Source: Blastobasis lacticolella
Taxonomy: Eukaryota; Arthropoda; Insecta; Lepidoptera; Blastobasidae
Direction: 5' to 3'
Assembly (NCBI GenBank): GCA_905147135.1
Contig: LR990054.1
Location: forward strand, 16,095,001-16,159,000
DNA: 64,000 nucleotides
In this document: piece by piece, positions 56,701 through 64,000 of the stretch
Numbering within the stretch: the stretch's first letter is position 1
How the letters are laid out: each line of letters opens with the position of its first letter
Notes under the pieces: model-generated
Databases searched by the model: none
Told to the model about the DNA's origin: nothing
The model's input: only the letters and a program-made list of their open reading frames with translations
Made by a program: the position numbers and the translations under genes

Positions 56701-59700
56701 GGCGCGACCCTGTGGTCTGCGTCACTACACGTGTCGATGCGTCAGTATTGATACGCGAAATATATAATTCTATTGCGTCGGTGTTTTTCCTTGGAAAGCC
56801 CAGCTGGATGCGGAAGGCACAGGACCGGCCTTTGTGGAGATCTCTGGGGGGGCCTATGCCCAGCAGTGGGCGTCTTTCGGCTGATATGATGATGATGATT
56901 TACTTGGAAATTTCGAATTTTCATTGACGTATTGGACCTCTTGTTTTTAGAAAACTTGTGTATTGAAAGTTGATTTGTTTGTGTACATAGCATAAGTAAA
57001 CTGTTTTTGTTTCTCTAATTTATTTTGTGACGTGTTTGTTTTTGTTTTCCTTATAAAATACTAGGAATGTTATTTGATTATTTTGAACATTGTTTTTGTT
57101 TATATTATAATTATTTTGAATTTTTTTTACAAGGTCGTTGGATTTATTCAAGTTCGTCGAGAAATCCGTGACGACAAATATCTTGCAGTCTTACGGCGCA
57201 TTTCAATAATAAAGAAACTGTAGTCGATATAAAATAAAGAGCCAATCACCGTATGATAATTTAAACCTATTCACCTGTGGTTGGTTATTATTCTATTGAC
57301 TCATAGCCAGTAAACGAATAACAACAGTTTCTTACCAACGCAACGAGGGTTCAATGAACATTGCAACCGGGCGTTACCAAGGACGAATCCAACGACCTTG
57401 TCCATTGTTTTGTTTGTAATTATTTTTTTCTTTCAGTAATCCTCCAATGCATGATTATAAAGCGCCCTCGGACGGTAAGCGAACTTCTAGTCTCAAGTAT
57501 GAAAACAATCTTGACTAGATTTTCACTTATCCTCCGCGGGTGACGCACCCCCGCTTTCGATGGACGTGACCAGTGATTGTTGCTGTTTTTTTTTCTCTCA
57601 ATGTTTATTTTTTTGTGGTTTGTTTGTTTTGTTTTATTTTTAATATTAATGATTAATACTGGGGGCTACTCTGAGGCCCGTCTGTAATCTATTTAAGGTC
57701 ATATAAAATTGAAATTAATAGTGATCATCAGTATTTGCGAATTGGCGGCGTAAAGAGTAGCCTCTGCTAACTAAATGCCCGGTTGTACTAAACTTTAGGC
57801 GATGCTTAAGTTTATTTAAATATTCCTAACAAGAAAAAGCGTTGCACCAACACCAACCTAATGTGAAAACTAAAGCTCGCTAAGCCACTTTTAATTTGAT
57901 GACACCCATTTTCGTCCTCGACTTCCTAGCGCTTATCCCGGCCTCTGCCAGGGTCCGCTTTAAATCTTTTCTCCACTTCGCCCGGTCTTTGGCATCCTCT
58001 CGTCGTAAGCCGTTGGCTCTCGCATCTGACTCCGCGATGTCAACCCATCGCTTGGGTCGCCCACGGGGCCTCTTTCCTGATACCGGCAAGTTCAGACACC
58101 CATTTAGTGACGCCTAAATGCTTAGGAAATATCTGAGAGTCGCCTAAGTTTAGTGCAAACGGACGTTAGTCGATTGTTGTGTCCTACCAGGTTCACATGA
58201 GAACCTCTCAATATTAAGTTCCACCTTTAAACTTTTAACAACTATGTGATTGCAATAAATGAATTGAATTCAATTGTCTTAATGCGACAGCGATTTTGTA
58301 GGTACCGACTTTGTCACCACAGCGAAAACTATCTATGAGTAGGTCCTGTTGTGCTCTGATACAAAGCGGCTGTGAATACATAGAGGGGTTTTAGTGGGTA
58401 GGGTCCATTTTCCATGTCCACGTTATTCCCCCGGATGACGTGGTATCTTACGAAGATTTCCCTTCTTGAAAAAGACAAAAAAAGTTCCTATTTTGTACCG
58501 ATCTGTTTATTTAAATACGTTTTCACAAAATCGCCGTCGCATTGGCAGTACAGCGTTATGGTGGCCACACACCATGATACCGCTTGATCCAATGGCATGA
58601 TACGATAACCTAACCGACGGAAAAATAGCGGAAAGCCCCCGACTAAGTTAACATACTCTTCACTATTTCCTGAACTACTAAACCGATTTTAATGAAAGCT
58701 AAGAACCATTCCGATTAAACTGGCTTTCAAATAAATAAAACCGCATTGAAATCGGCCCATCCTTTCTGGAGATCAATGCCACGGACAAACACAAACAGAG
58801 AGCCATAGACACACAGATACATCGATTCACATGTCAAACTTATAACACTCCTCATTTTTCTTCGGCGGTTAATAAAATGGGCTTAATCAAGCCATTGAAT
58901 CATGTGGCGTGGTGGTGGTTGCCCACCATTTACACTGTTGTTCGAGATTAGCACAAAATGTTGTTAGTGGCGCCTCCTATCGCGTATTTTGTTACCAAAT
59001 ATAATAGTAAAATTAGTTCATATCTATCTGTCACGCGTTAATTTTAACTTGGCGCCGCTATTTAACGCTTTGTGGTAATGCCATGTTACTGTATCGAATT
59101 AAAAGGATAATTACTTGTTGAAATGATTTAATTACTTTATGCAAGACTGTTGATAAATATGTTATCTAATTGCCTCGCGACGAATAATGTTCACTACGCA
59201 AAATGTTTAATTTCAATACGCAGATTCAATGCGCACAATGTTCAATACGCAGAATTGATGTAAGTGTCCGAGGCCAAGACTTATTTTGGGTCGCTGCGTC
59301 ATTATAGTAATAGATAGGCTACGCCGCCCGTAGGGAACTTATAGTTAATAGACACTCGCATCTTGGCGTTAATGTCCCGGTTGTGCTCTCGCGCACGAGG
59401 GTCCGCCTTGACCATGATCCATGATTTGGCAGATCAAGGGAATCTGACTAGATTGGGTCATGGTAACGTGGAGATAAAAGACACTGTCGACCTCTTTATT
59501 ATCATTATTTTTCTACACCATCGTTCAATACTAGCTAGTCCACAGCTGGACATATTATTAATCTTTGCAATTGTTTTATCTATGTAAATTAAAACAATTT
59601 TATACGAAACACATTGTTGCACACTGTTGCATGGGCCATACAAACAATATGGGCCATGTGGCCGATCCATACCATACATCCATTGTATTGGAAATGTTTT

Positions 59701-62682
59701 ATCATATAATTGCCAGCTTAAACGCTTCTTAAAACTCTTACCAGTTTCGAAGCACTTACCTACCAGTGAAATGGGAACGTCAACCGTGAATTTACTAACC
59801 GTGACGTGACTGTATAACGTAGAAATTGGTGGTCCTGGCTCTGTTAAATTACAGTGCAGTGAACAGCTCATAAACCATTTATTACGTAGGCCGTAGGCAG
59901 AAACTTTCACTGTGAAAGTCGTTTATAGGTAAACTGACGTAAGGAACGATAAGGTGAGGATACAATGCAATACACTTTATTGAACATCAAAGAAAATACA
60001 AGAAGACACAGTACAATAGGTACAATAATTAAATTTTATTTTTAAATAGTTGACACTTTCCTAAACAGGCTTCAAGAGAATCCTGTGTCATGGTAATTCC
60101 GTTCATGGTTTATTCATATAATTTTGTATTGACATAATTCAGTTCATTCGTGTACCGAGTTGGCCTGAGGATAACATTGTTATTTTTGGAACTAGGAAAT
60201 TATTTACTACATACTTTAGTGATTTTAAGACCACGTGTACATAGCCATAGCTTATGCCCTTTGCACGTCTTAAATCTTTGAATGCACCTATCGCGTCATG
60301 AGTTTCTGTGTAATAAACGTCATTTCTTTATTTATAACACGATGTACAGTCTCAGGAGGCTCTCCATGACGGTATTTATTATAGATAGATAGACGCACAA
60401 CATATAAACTTGATTAGGAACGTATAGTTTTCAAATTATTGCTACAGTGAACCTCTTGTCCGATTGCAGGTGGCGTTTGGACTCGCAGTGGCGGAGGAAG
60501 CGCATCAGTTTGAGCATCGTGACCTGCATTGGGGGAACGTGCTGATCGCGCCCACTGAACAGCAGGTGAGATTTTTTATATACGAACCTTACCTGCTACC
60601 ATCGATTTCCATATTAAATTTATTTTTCCATTCTTTCATTCGTTTGTGTTTATTTAGTAATTGAATTGGGGCTTATACTCTTTGTATATATGTTTTTAAA
60701 AGTGCGGCAACCGGCTTGCTATAGCTTAATTATATAAAATAAAGCAGTTGAATCCAAAAAACCATAATTCGTTTCTAGGTGACGTTGTTTTGTGATTTTA
60801 TAATATTCTTTTATATTGTTTTTGCTTTATATAATTAACATGTAGAAATCCATTCTACACTCATTTGGATACATTTACAGTTCATTACATTAAAAACGTC
60901 AAACTCTTGAAAGAATGGAAAAAAAACAATTTTTTTTATAAAATACACTCCCTTAAGAGACAATATCGTCATCGATCCACCTACCCCAATAATTAATGAA
61001 ACTCCGGGAGGACAAGCTTTATAGTTCAATTTCTACGGCGATGACAACCCATGAGCGTGCCGATTCGCCATATCCTAGTTCTTACGCTATTTCTTTTTTG
61101 GCATATCCCTCATCCATGTTATGTATCAAAAGACACTATGCCTGTACACGCTTAATTTGATGGCATTACCACCATTTCGACCATTGACCATTACGTTCAC
61201 CCATTAAATAATTAGTTGTAGATAATATAATTTAAGTAGTAGTAATTTAATTTAAGACCTCAATATTGCCTCCACCACTTCAATGTCCTTTCAGAATGTC
61301 TAAGGTTGGCTGGAAGAAATCCCATTGTGGGATAAGCCCGCGTTTGCTTTGTAAAATATTTGTGTAACTCCTGTATTTATTAAGCAATAAAGAGTTTACA
61401 TACATACATGTATGACGACCTGAGTGGTCCAATGGTCAACATGCCGGCCGGTCTGCCACGCAAGAGGACGCAAGAGGTCCCGGGTTCGATTCCCGGCCGG
61501 GCAGAAATTGAAATTATGAATTTTAATTTCTGTTACGGGTCTGGGTGTTCTATATATTATAATAAGTATGTATTTAAAAAAAACCGGGTATTTAAGTAGC
61601 ATATCAGTTATCTAGCACCCATAGTACAAGCTTTGCTTAGTTTGGGGCTAGATAGCGCTGTGTGAATTTGTCCATGAATATTTATTATTTATTTTATTAT
61701 TATACATACATTCCTTTTAACATTCCCCCTTCTCTCCCCCCCAGTACGCGACGTTCGTGCTCCGCGGCCGCCTACACCGCGTGCCCCGCGGCGGCGTCGC
61801 GGCCACCGTCATCGACTACTCGCTGTCGCGGGTCTCGCTCGGCGGCGGCGCCCGGCCCGCAGAGGTCGCGCTCTACAACGACTTGGCCAGCGACGAGTCG
61901 CTGTTCGCCGCGGTGGGGGACCGCCAGTTCGAGGTGTATCGGCTTATGAGGGAGAAGCTGGGGTGAGTAAATCAGTGGTTGGTGTAGAAATGCCGGGCAA
62001 ATAGCTGGCTACACTAATAAAAAAAGACCTCCGCTTAATAGCCACTTAGACCGGTCCCCAGTTTTAAATAGCTAGGCGTTTTGCGCGAATCGACGCGTAG
62101 CTGACACAGGGGAGTACGGCCATGGGTAAAAGACACAAGCCTGTAACAGAGAAGGGTGAAGAACAGCACAGATGGCTCGAAAAACTGATCGAGACAAAGC
62201 CAACGTAGATGACGTAGTATAGAGTTAGCCAATGGCCCCACACGGCCGCTTCCAGACCGAAATAAAGCTCCAATGACTCCATTATTGATAAACTGGTAGG
62301 GTAGGACGCCTAAATCATGCCAGTGGACACAACTCCATACAGTCTTCAACCGACGGTACAAGCGTACTTTCGGCCATTATCAATGGCGTTTTTTTAATGT
62401 GGTTCTACAAAAAATTAATCTTTTGACCAAAAAATTTGCAAAAAAGGAATGACAATAACCGTGATCCATTTTGTCCACAGCAATGACTGGAAGAATTTCG
62501 AGCCCTACACGAACATTTTGTGGCTCCACTACGTGGTAGATAAGATGATAACAGCGGTCCGGTACAAGCGGACCACGTCGAGGGCTCACAAGCAACACAT
62601 CGCAAAGCTGAAGGGCGTCCGGGACCGCATTCTCTCCTACGGCAGCGCTGCACAATTCGTCCTGACAGACAACGAATACTAA
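38359..62682 (+). CDS. haspin: Haspin, histone H3 Thr3 serine/threonine kinase, complete, 12 exons
   Basis: Phosphorylates H3 Thr3 in mitosis, which recruits the chromosomal passenger complex to centromeres (family knowledge). Exons: 38359-38768, 39547-39617, 39837-41774, 42288-42370, 42446-42503, 45508-45694, 46111-46287, 47434-47551, 54901-55113, 60470-60565, 61745-61962 and 62481-62682. The sum is 3771 nt, 1256 residues, with all phases consistent. Residues 1 to about 850 are basic, then Ser/Asp/Glu/Asn-rich and largely disordered. The kinase region runs from about 915: glycine loop GEGVYGEVF (925-933), VMK with Lys946, HRDLHWGN with Asp1103 and Asn1108, DYS in place of DFG at 1141-1143 (haspins have DYT), and the family C-terminus [12 protein letters not shown]. 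All catalytic residues are present. About 1.5 times the length of the human protein, the excess being N-terminal. Confidence 0.95.
39128..39480 (+). repeat. tRNA-derived SINE (family B) in haspin intron 1
   Basis: tRNA-like head with A-box TGGCCTAGTGG and B-box GGTTCGAATCC, then the family body (ATTCAGCTGACTAAATGTG, GGTCATGGAGATGAGATGGC) and the end GAGACATTAACACAAAGATGA. Complete from head to tail but diverged. Confidence 0.8.
39547..39617 (+). CDS. haspin: Haspin exon 2 (71 bp)
   Basis: Acceptor CTGCAG|G, donor CACAG|GTTAGT. Encodes [18 protein letters not shown] and SSSDT; a short basic link between exons 1 and 3. Confidence 0.8.
39837..41774 (+). CDS. haspin: Haspin exon 3 (1.94 kb, disordered region)
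   Basis: Acceptor TTTACAG|AG, donor CATTG|GTAAGT. Encodes 645 residues rich in Ser, Asn, Asp and Glu. Two short motifs occur twice: PFLGFT (40484 and 40766) and SIIFSV/SIIFAV (about 40560 and 40660). Ends with a more ordered basic block, [21 protein letters not shown]-rich codon use contrasts with the GC-rich kinase exons. Confidence 0.9.
41775..42287 (+). other. Haspin intron 3
   Basis: 513 bp, AT-rich, nothing recognised. Confidence 0.45.
42288..42370 (+). CDS. haspin: Haspin exon 4 (83 bp)
   Basis: Acceptor ATTTGCAG|GC, donor GTGAAA|GTAAGC. Encodes [20 protein letters not shown] and a basic end. Confidence 0.82.
42446..42503 (+). CDS. haspin: Haspin exon 5 (58 bp)
   Basis: Acceptor CATTTTAG|GAA, donor CAAG|GTAAGC. 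Encodes [19 protein letters not shown]. Too short for ORF calling; phase agrees with both neighbours. Confidence 0.8.
42504..45507 (+). other. Haspin intron 5 (3.0 kb)
   Basis: 42600-42690 carries the ACTACTGAACCGATTTTAAT word of a dispersed element (related words at 50025 and 58670). 43600-43740 resembles a LINE 3' end (CCGACTGGGGAAGTAC, CACCTTACAGAATACCGAAG). 44022-44046 is (AAAT)n. A pair of about 105-bp direct repeats is listed separately. No ORF with coding character. Confidence 0.5.
43448..44405. repeat. Pair of about 105-bp direct repeats, 850 bp apart
   Basis: 43450-43557 and 44298-44402 share TTTGCTAAGAACCTATTTCA, GTCGGGGCGCCATCTAG and TACCTATTGGAAAACTGCTC with only a few differences. 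The interval has no ORF. It could be a small terminal-repeat element (TRIM-like) or a segmental duplication. Confidence 0.6.
45508..45694 (+). CDS. haspin: Haspin exon 6
   Basis: Acceptor GTTTGCAG|GA, donor GACCC|GTGAGT. Encodes [20 protein letters not shown] through [10 protein letters not shown], the segment leading into the kinase N-lobe. Confidence 0.88.
46111..46287 (+). CDS. haspin: Haspin exon 7 (glycine loop and catalytic lysine)
   Basis: Acceptor CATACCAG|A, donor GCTAT|GTAAGT. Encodes [26 protein letters not shown] and [10 protein letters not shown]. The Lys in VMK and the Glu in the following helix are the expected ion pair. Confidence 0.93.
46288..47433 (+). other. Haspin intron 7
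   Basis: 1.1 kb, AT-rich; no repeat matched within the window. Confidence 0.45.
47434..47551 (+). CDS. haspin: Haspin exon 8
   Basis: Acceptor GTTCCAG|G, donor AATAAG|GTTAGT. Encodes [19 protein letters not shown] through [10 protein letters not shown], the helix C end and haspin-specific insert. Confidence 0.9.
47552..48514 (+). other. Haspin intron 8, first part
   Basis: AT-rich, nothing recognised. Confidence 0.4.
48515..48770 (+). repeat. Interspersed repeat family A, copy 5 (best preserved)
   Basis: TCATCACAGCCCGTAACAGT, CCACTGCAGGACTTAGGGCC, TTGGCAGGCGGGTTGGAGAT, GCTGCTGCCCATTTTCCAGA and GGGGTTGGTGCTATTCTTCT in family order. At 48790-48870 follows a degenerate tRNA-like B-box, GGGTTCGATTCCCA, possibly a separate SINE head. 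Confidence 0.75.
49262..49515 (+). repeat. Interspersed repeat family E, copy 2
   Basis: AACGAGCAGACGGCCCGCCT, AGCGGTAACTGTCGCTC, ATGAAATGCCTCATGCCTG and, near the end, CAGGTGGCCGGCTTGCTCGT. Shares its left half with 32568-32760. Confidence 0.6.
49516..50756 (+). other. Haspin intron 8 stretch
   Basis: 49985-50150 contains TGGACCGATTTCAATGTGGT and ATCGAAATCGGTTCAGTAG, words of a dispersed element end. Otherwise nothing recognised. Confidence 0.4.
50757..50812. repeat. Two-unit tandem repeat (about 25 bp)
   Basis: CTCCCACTCCTCCAGTCCAC followed by TCACT repeats twice and begins a third time. Confidence 0.8.
51683..51835. repeat. Two-unit direct repeat, about 92-bp period
   Basis: CATAGTGTTTATATTAGCGC at 51687 and CATAGTGTTTATATTATGGC at 51777 start units that both continue through CACGTGG.CAGGTT and AAACATTGCAA. 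Confidence 0.75.
52030..52155. mobile_element. Partial copy of the 60-bp-TIR MITE
   Basis: CATTTTGATCTGCTCTCTGA and GCTGAATTAAGCAATGGTGT match the right end of 13713-13903. The left end is absent. Confidence 0.6.
52232..52592 (-). repeat. tRNA-derived SINE (family B), most complete copy
   Basis: On the minus strand the head runs GAGCGTCGGTGGCCGAGCGG, with B-box GGTTCGAATCCCGC, folding into a recognisable tRNA-like cloverleaf. Then comes the body to GGGACATTAACGGGATTTT. A-box and B-box are both intact, so it may still be a Pol III template (inference). Confidence 0.88.
52845..53071 (+). mobile_element. Helitron-like non-autonomous element, copy 3
   Basis: TCTATATAATATAAAACAAA at the start, AAACTACACCACGGATTTGA inside, and GCTCCGGGTTCACTAG followed by T at the end, parallel to 9993-10194. 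Confidence 0.62.
53072..54096 (+). other. Haspin intron 8 stretch
   Basis: AT-rich, nothing recognised. Confidence 0.4.
54097..54350 (-). repeat. LINE 3' end with poly(A), minus orientation
   Basis: The T-run of over 20 at 54099 is the reversed poly(A) tail. Minus translation gives [19 protein letters not shown] and [17 protein letters not shown], the C-terminus of the LINE family also at 15200. Long, pure poly(A) suggests this copy is the youngest of that family here. Confidence 0.8.
54901..55113 (+). CDS. haspin: Haspin exon 9 (hinge region)
   Basis: Acceptor CATTCCAG|GTA, donor TTGCAG|GTCAGG, 71 codons, phase 0 both sides. Encodes [32 protein letters not shown] and [14 protein letters not shown]; matches haspin's G.YP..LL..WD and the hinge FVLE. 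A decayed second copy lies at 55935-56055. Confidence 0.93.
55281..55612. repeat. Foldback element, copy 2, with internal insertion
   Basis: ACGGCTAGCACAGCTGTGCC on the left and AGAGCACACTTGTGCTACTC on the right. The middle words TGTTTCCTTA and GTCGCACCTTTTTCGC match 30872-31030. About 170 bp of AT-rich sequence (about 55350-55525) separates the halves. Confidence 0.6.
55935..56055 (+). pseudogene. Fossil duplicate of haspin exon 9
   Basis: Aligns with 54973-55100: GGGCAGCGAAAAC, GGCTCACCAATATAGTG, GGCAAACATTGGCCAGGACC and AGTTTACGGGCGAAATAAAC against the exon's GGGCAGCGACAAC, GGCGCACCAGCAGTACG, GGCCAACGCTGGCCAGGACC and AGTTTACCGGCGCCGAGC. A deletion and in-frame stops make it non-coding. 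Same strand as the gene. Confidence 0.85.
56056..57879 (+). other. Haspin intron 9 stretch with RTE end fragments
   Basis: 56195-56325 (CCTGAATCATCCCACTGCTG and following) looks like a LINE end in minus orientation. 56785-56900 is an RTE C-terminus and tail ([20 protein letters not shown], then ATGATGATGAT). The rest is AT-rich. Confidence 0.5.
57880..58120 (-). repeat. RTE-type LINE ORF2 C-terminal fragment
   Basis: The minus frame reads [20 protein letters not shown] and [15 protein letters not shown], the same C-terminus as the 32761-36122 element, better conserved here (the latter reads PRSRE..). Truncated at both ends. Confidence 0.75.
58121..60469 (+). other. Haspin intron 9, last part
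   Basis: 58650-58830 carries CTGAACTACTAAACCGATTT and ACCGCATTGAAATCGGCCC, the end of a dispersed element. 59365-59465 is a SINE family B fragment (minus) with its middle deleted. Otherwise nothing recognised. Confidence 0.45.
60470..60565 (+). CDS. haspin: Haspin exon 10 (catalytic loop)
   Basis: Acceptor GATTGCAG|GTG, donor AGCAG|GTGAGA, 32 codons. Encodes [19 protein letters not shown], the haspin catalytic loop with catalytic Asp and metal-binding Asn. Confidence 0.95.
60566..61404 (+). other. Haspin intron 10, first part
   Basis: AT-rich, nothing recognised. Confidence 0.4.
61405..61680 (+). repeat. tRNA-derived SINE of a second family in haspin intron 10
   Basis: Head GAGTGGTCCAATGGTCAACA (A-box) and GGTTCGATTCCCGGCCGGGC (B-box), with a short internal tandem ACGCAAGAGG. 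It ends with TAGTACAAGCTTTGCTTAGT and GGGGCTAGATAGCGCTGTGT, a tail common in lepidopteran retroposons. Ends 64 bp before exon 11. Confidence 0.8.
61745..61962 (+). CDS. haspin: Haspin exon 11 (DYS motif)
   Basis: Acceptor CCCCCCAG|TAC, donor CTGGG|GTGAGT. Very GC-rich against AT-rich introns. Encodes [11 protein letters not shown], the haspin equivalent of the DFG motif, then [12 protein letters not shown]. Confidence 0.94.
61963..62480 (+). other. Haspin intron 11
   Basis: 518 bp. Minus-strand frames here (62035-62361) show no family resemblance. Nothing recognised. Confidence 0.4.
62481..62682 (+). CDS. haspin: Haspin exon 12 (C-terminus)
   Basis: Acceptor GTCCACAG|C. Encodes [20 protein letters not shown] to the end VLTDNEY and TAA at 62680-62682. 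Confidence 0.94.
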
Positions 62683-62696
62683 TGATCAAATTAATT

Positions 62697-62702
62697 AATA
62701 AA
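62697..62702 (+). terminator. AATAAA, candidate haspin poly(A) signal
   Basis: AATAAA 15 nt after the stop codon. A 3'UTR this short would be unusual, so a further downstream signal may be used. Confidence 0.4.
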
Positions 62703-63039
62703 TCACACATATTTCTCATACGCCCAATATGGTAGTCCCTGTTTGCTGTTGTTATGATTATAATTATACATATTTGACTATGGAATTCATAAATTATAAT
62801 GTAAATAGAGTATGCTTTGATTTTGTTATAGACGCTAAAAGAATTATTCACAGTATTTCAATTGCATTAAAACGATTTAGATGGAAAGGTGCCTTTGTAG
62901 ATGAGGTAGTGCCTTGGTTCAGATTAAAAATTCAATATATTGTGTTCACAAAACGCCTGCAGTTTTATTCAATCGTATGTTGGGCAGATGCCTAGCAAAT
63001 GTTATTTAGAGACCTCGAAAGAACCAGAGTCCTCAAGAA
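62703..63039. other. Haspin downstream flank
   Basis: AT-rich, nothing recognised before the LINE. Confidence 0.4.
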
Positions 63040-63850
63040 AAACTAGCCTGCCACATCGGCTAATTTTAGTGGCTTACTCATGCGTTTAACCTCTTCCTCA
63101 ACCAGAGCTGTGTATTTATTAATGTTTGTCTTTCTCGGGTTTCTACGTAGCACCGTGTTAGTATAAGCTATGTTTAGATCGTACAGAATCCACCTGTGGT
63201 CTGAACAGGATGCCTCAGAAGAGACTCTCCAGTTCGATATTAGTTTGGCCGCGGTTTCTGTAGCTAGTGTTAGATCAATTATCGTTTGACTTCTTTTGTT
63301 TACAAAGGTCGGTTCTGCACCGTTGTTAATAATTAGCAGGTTAGTTGTGAATAGGTATTCAACTAGCAGTTTACCTCTCGTTCTTCATCCCCCATAGTGG
63401 ATGATGTGCATTTGCGTCCGTCCCAATAATGAGTTCCAGCTTGGATTCTTCGCACCATTTCACTAGTTGGATTAGTTCATTAGGTGGCGGGTCGTCCTGT
63501 TCTGGCATGTAGACTGATGCAATGACCATGTCCTGCTGTGTGGGATCTAGTTTGTTGGTTATCCTTATAGCTGTTAGATCTCTGGAACAGTAATTAAGGA
63601 GTTGTTGTGCATGTATATTGTTACTAGTGTATATGCATGTTCTGGGTGATTCAGTCGAATTGTATATCTTACCTCCTGTATATAGGAGACCGTATATGCG
63701 GTCCGCTCTAATCCAGGGCTCTTGGATTAGGGCGATGGTGGTGTTGTGAACCTCCAGCCATTTGCGTAGTTGAGCCGTGGCGGTTTGGCTGTGATGGAGG
63801 TTTATTTGGATGATTTTAATGTTGGGATTAGGCGAAGTCAGCGCCATCAT
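63040..63850 (-). mobile_element. Loa-like LINE ORF2, endonuclease part, frameshifted
   Basis: From ATG at 63850 (minus): IKIIQINLHHSQTATAQLRK, LIQEPWIRADRIYGLLY and IIGTDANAHHPLWG, the N-terminal endonuclease as in Loa/I-type LINEs. The frame stops after KNER at about 63371. After a one-base loss it continues GKLLVEYLFTTNLLIINNG, RSQTIIDLTLATETAAKLIS and SDHRWILYDL (catalytic SDH) to about 63045. No reverse transcriptase follows. Confidence 0.85.
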
Positions 63851-64000
63851 CCATGAGCGCTCTCTCCTCCTCGTCTAGGCTCATATCGCCTAGGTTGCGG
63901 GAGCATTCGTCGTCGCTGCCGCTGGATCCCGGTATGGCGGAATCCATCGGCAGCGCCGACGGTGGTGGTAGTGGCGACTCCGTCTGGAGTGCTGTTGGGC
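63828..64000 (-). CDS. Loa-like LINE ORF1, C-terminal part (cut by window edge)
   Basis: Minus frame open from the window edge to TAA at 63828-63830: PLPPPSALPMDSAIPGSSGS, then DMSLDEEERALMDDGADFA. Acidic, Pro/Ser-rich tail. It overlaps the ORF2 start by 23 nt in a different frame, as in many two-ORF LINEs. The upstream part, expected to carry zinc knuckles, lies outside the window. Confidence 0.65.
   Translation of the reverse strand, partial: PTALQTESPLPPPSALPMDSAIPGSSGSDDECSRNLGDMSLDEEERALMDDGADFA

Noticed and set aside
61420..61505. Functional tRNA gene
   Set aside because: It has an insert of ACGCAAGAGG in the head and is followed by a retroposon tail.
61662..61949. 95-residue Arg/Ser/Ala-rich plus ORF
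   Set aside because: A wrong frame of GC-rich haspin exon 11.

Overview
The window looks like insect nuclear DNA, most probably from a moth or butterfly. I infer this from AT-rich introns split by GC-richer exons with GT..AG junctions, and from a dense load of repeats of kinds common in Lepidoptera: tRNA-headed SINEs, RTE-, Jockey- and Loa-like LINE relics, and Helitron-like elements ending in CTAG. The assignment rests on recognised protein families and repeat types. No search was run.

Four host genes are visible. (1) 1-4075, plus strand: the 3' part (892 residues, five exons) of a PEAK/Pragmin-type scaffolding pseudokinase; its 5' end lies outside the window. (2) 8420-25736, minus strand: sideroflexin-2, complete in eight coding exons (327 residues, all phases consistent), with a probable 5'UTR exon near 27309-27500. 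(3) 27930-29797, plus strand: a PWWP2A/B-type chromatin reader in three exons (538 residues). It is divergent from sideroflexin-2 across about 0.4-0.6 kb that probably holds a shared promoter. (4) 38359-62682, plus strand: haspin, the histone H3 Thr3 kinase, complete in twelve exons (1256 residues), with a very long low-complexity N-terminus and all catalytic motifs present.

Nearly everything else is repeat. The sideroflexin-2 introns hold a 1.65-kb, 34-bp-unit minisatellite that appears to have grown from a Helitron terminus, a 61-bp-arm hairpin, a MITE with about 60-bp inverted arms, several SINEs and LINE ends, and a 2.8-kb decayed RTE LINE. Between PWWP2 and haspin lies an RTE-type LINE of about 3.36 kb with a 16-bp target-site duplication. 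A 251-bp MITE has landed inside it. The right edge holds the ORF1/ORF2 junction of a Loa-like LINE.

The most interesting structures are in the host genes. Sideroflexin-2 exon 2 exists three times: two same-strand copies, both open and phase-compatible (candidate mutually exclusive exons), and one inverted, frameshifted copy. Sideroflexin-2 exon 6 sits between the minisatellite (18 nt past its donor) and the hairpin (35 nt before its acceptor). PWWP2 joins exon 1 to exon 2 through a weak donor, with a strong decoy donor just past an in-frame stop. A decayed copy of haspin exon 9 lies about 0.8 kb downstream of the real exon. Haspin and PWWP2 both act on chromatin and sideroflexin-2 is mitochondrial; nothing in the sequence suggests that the four genes form one pathway.
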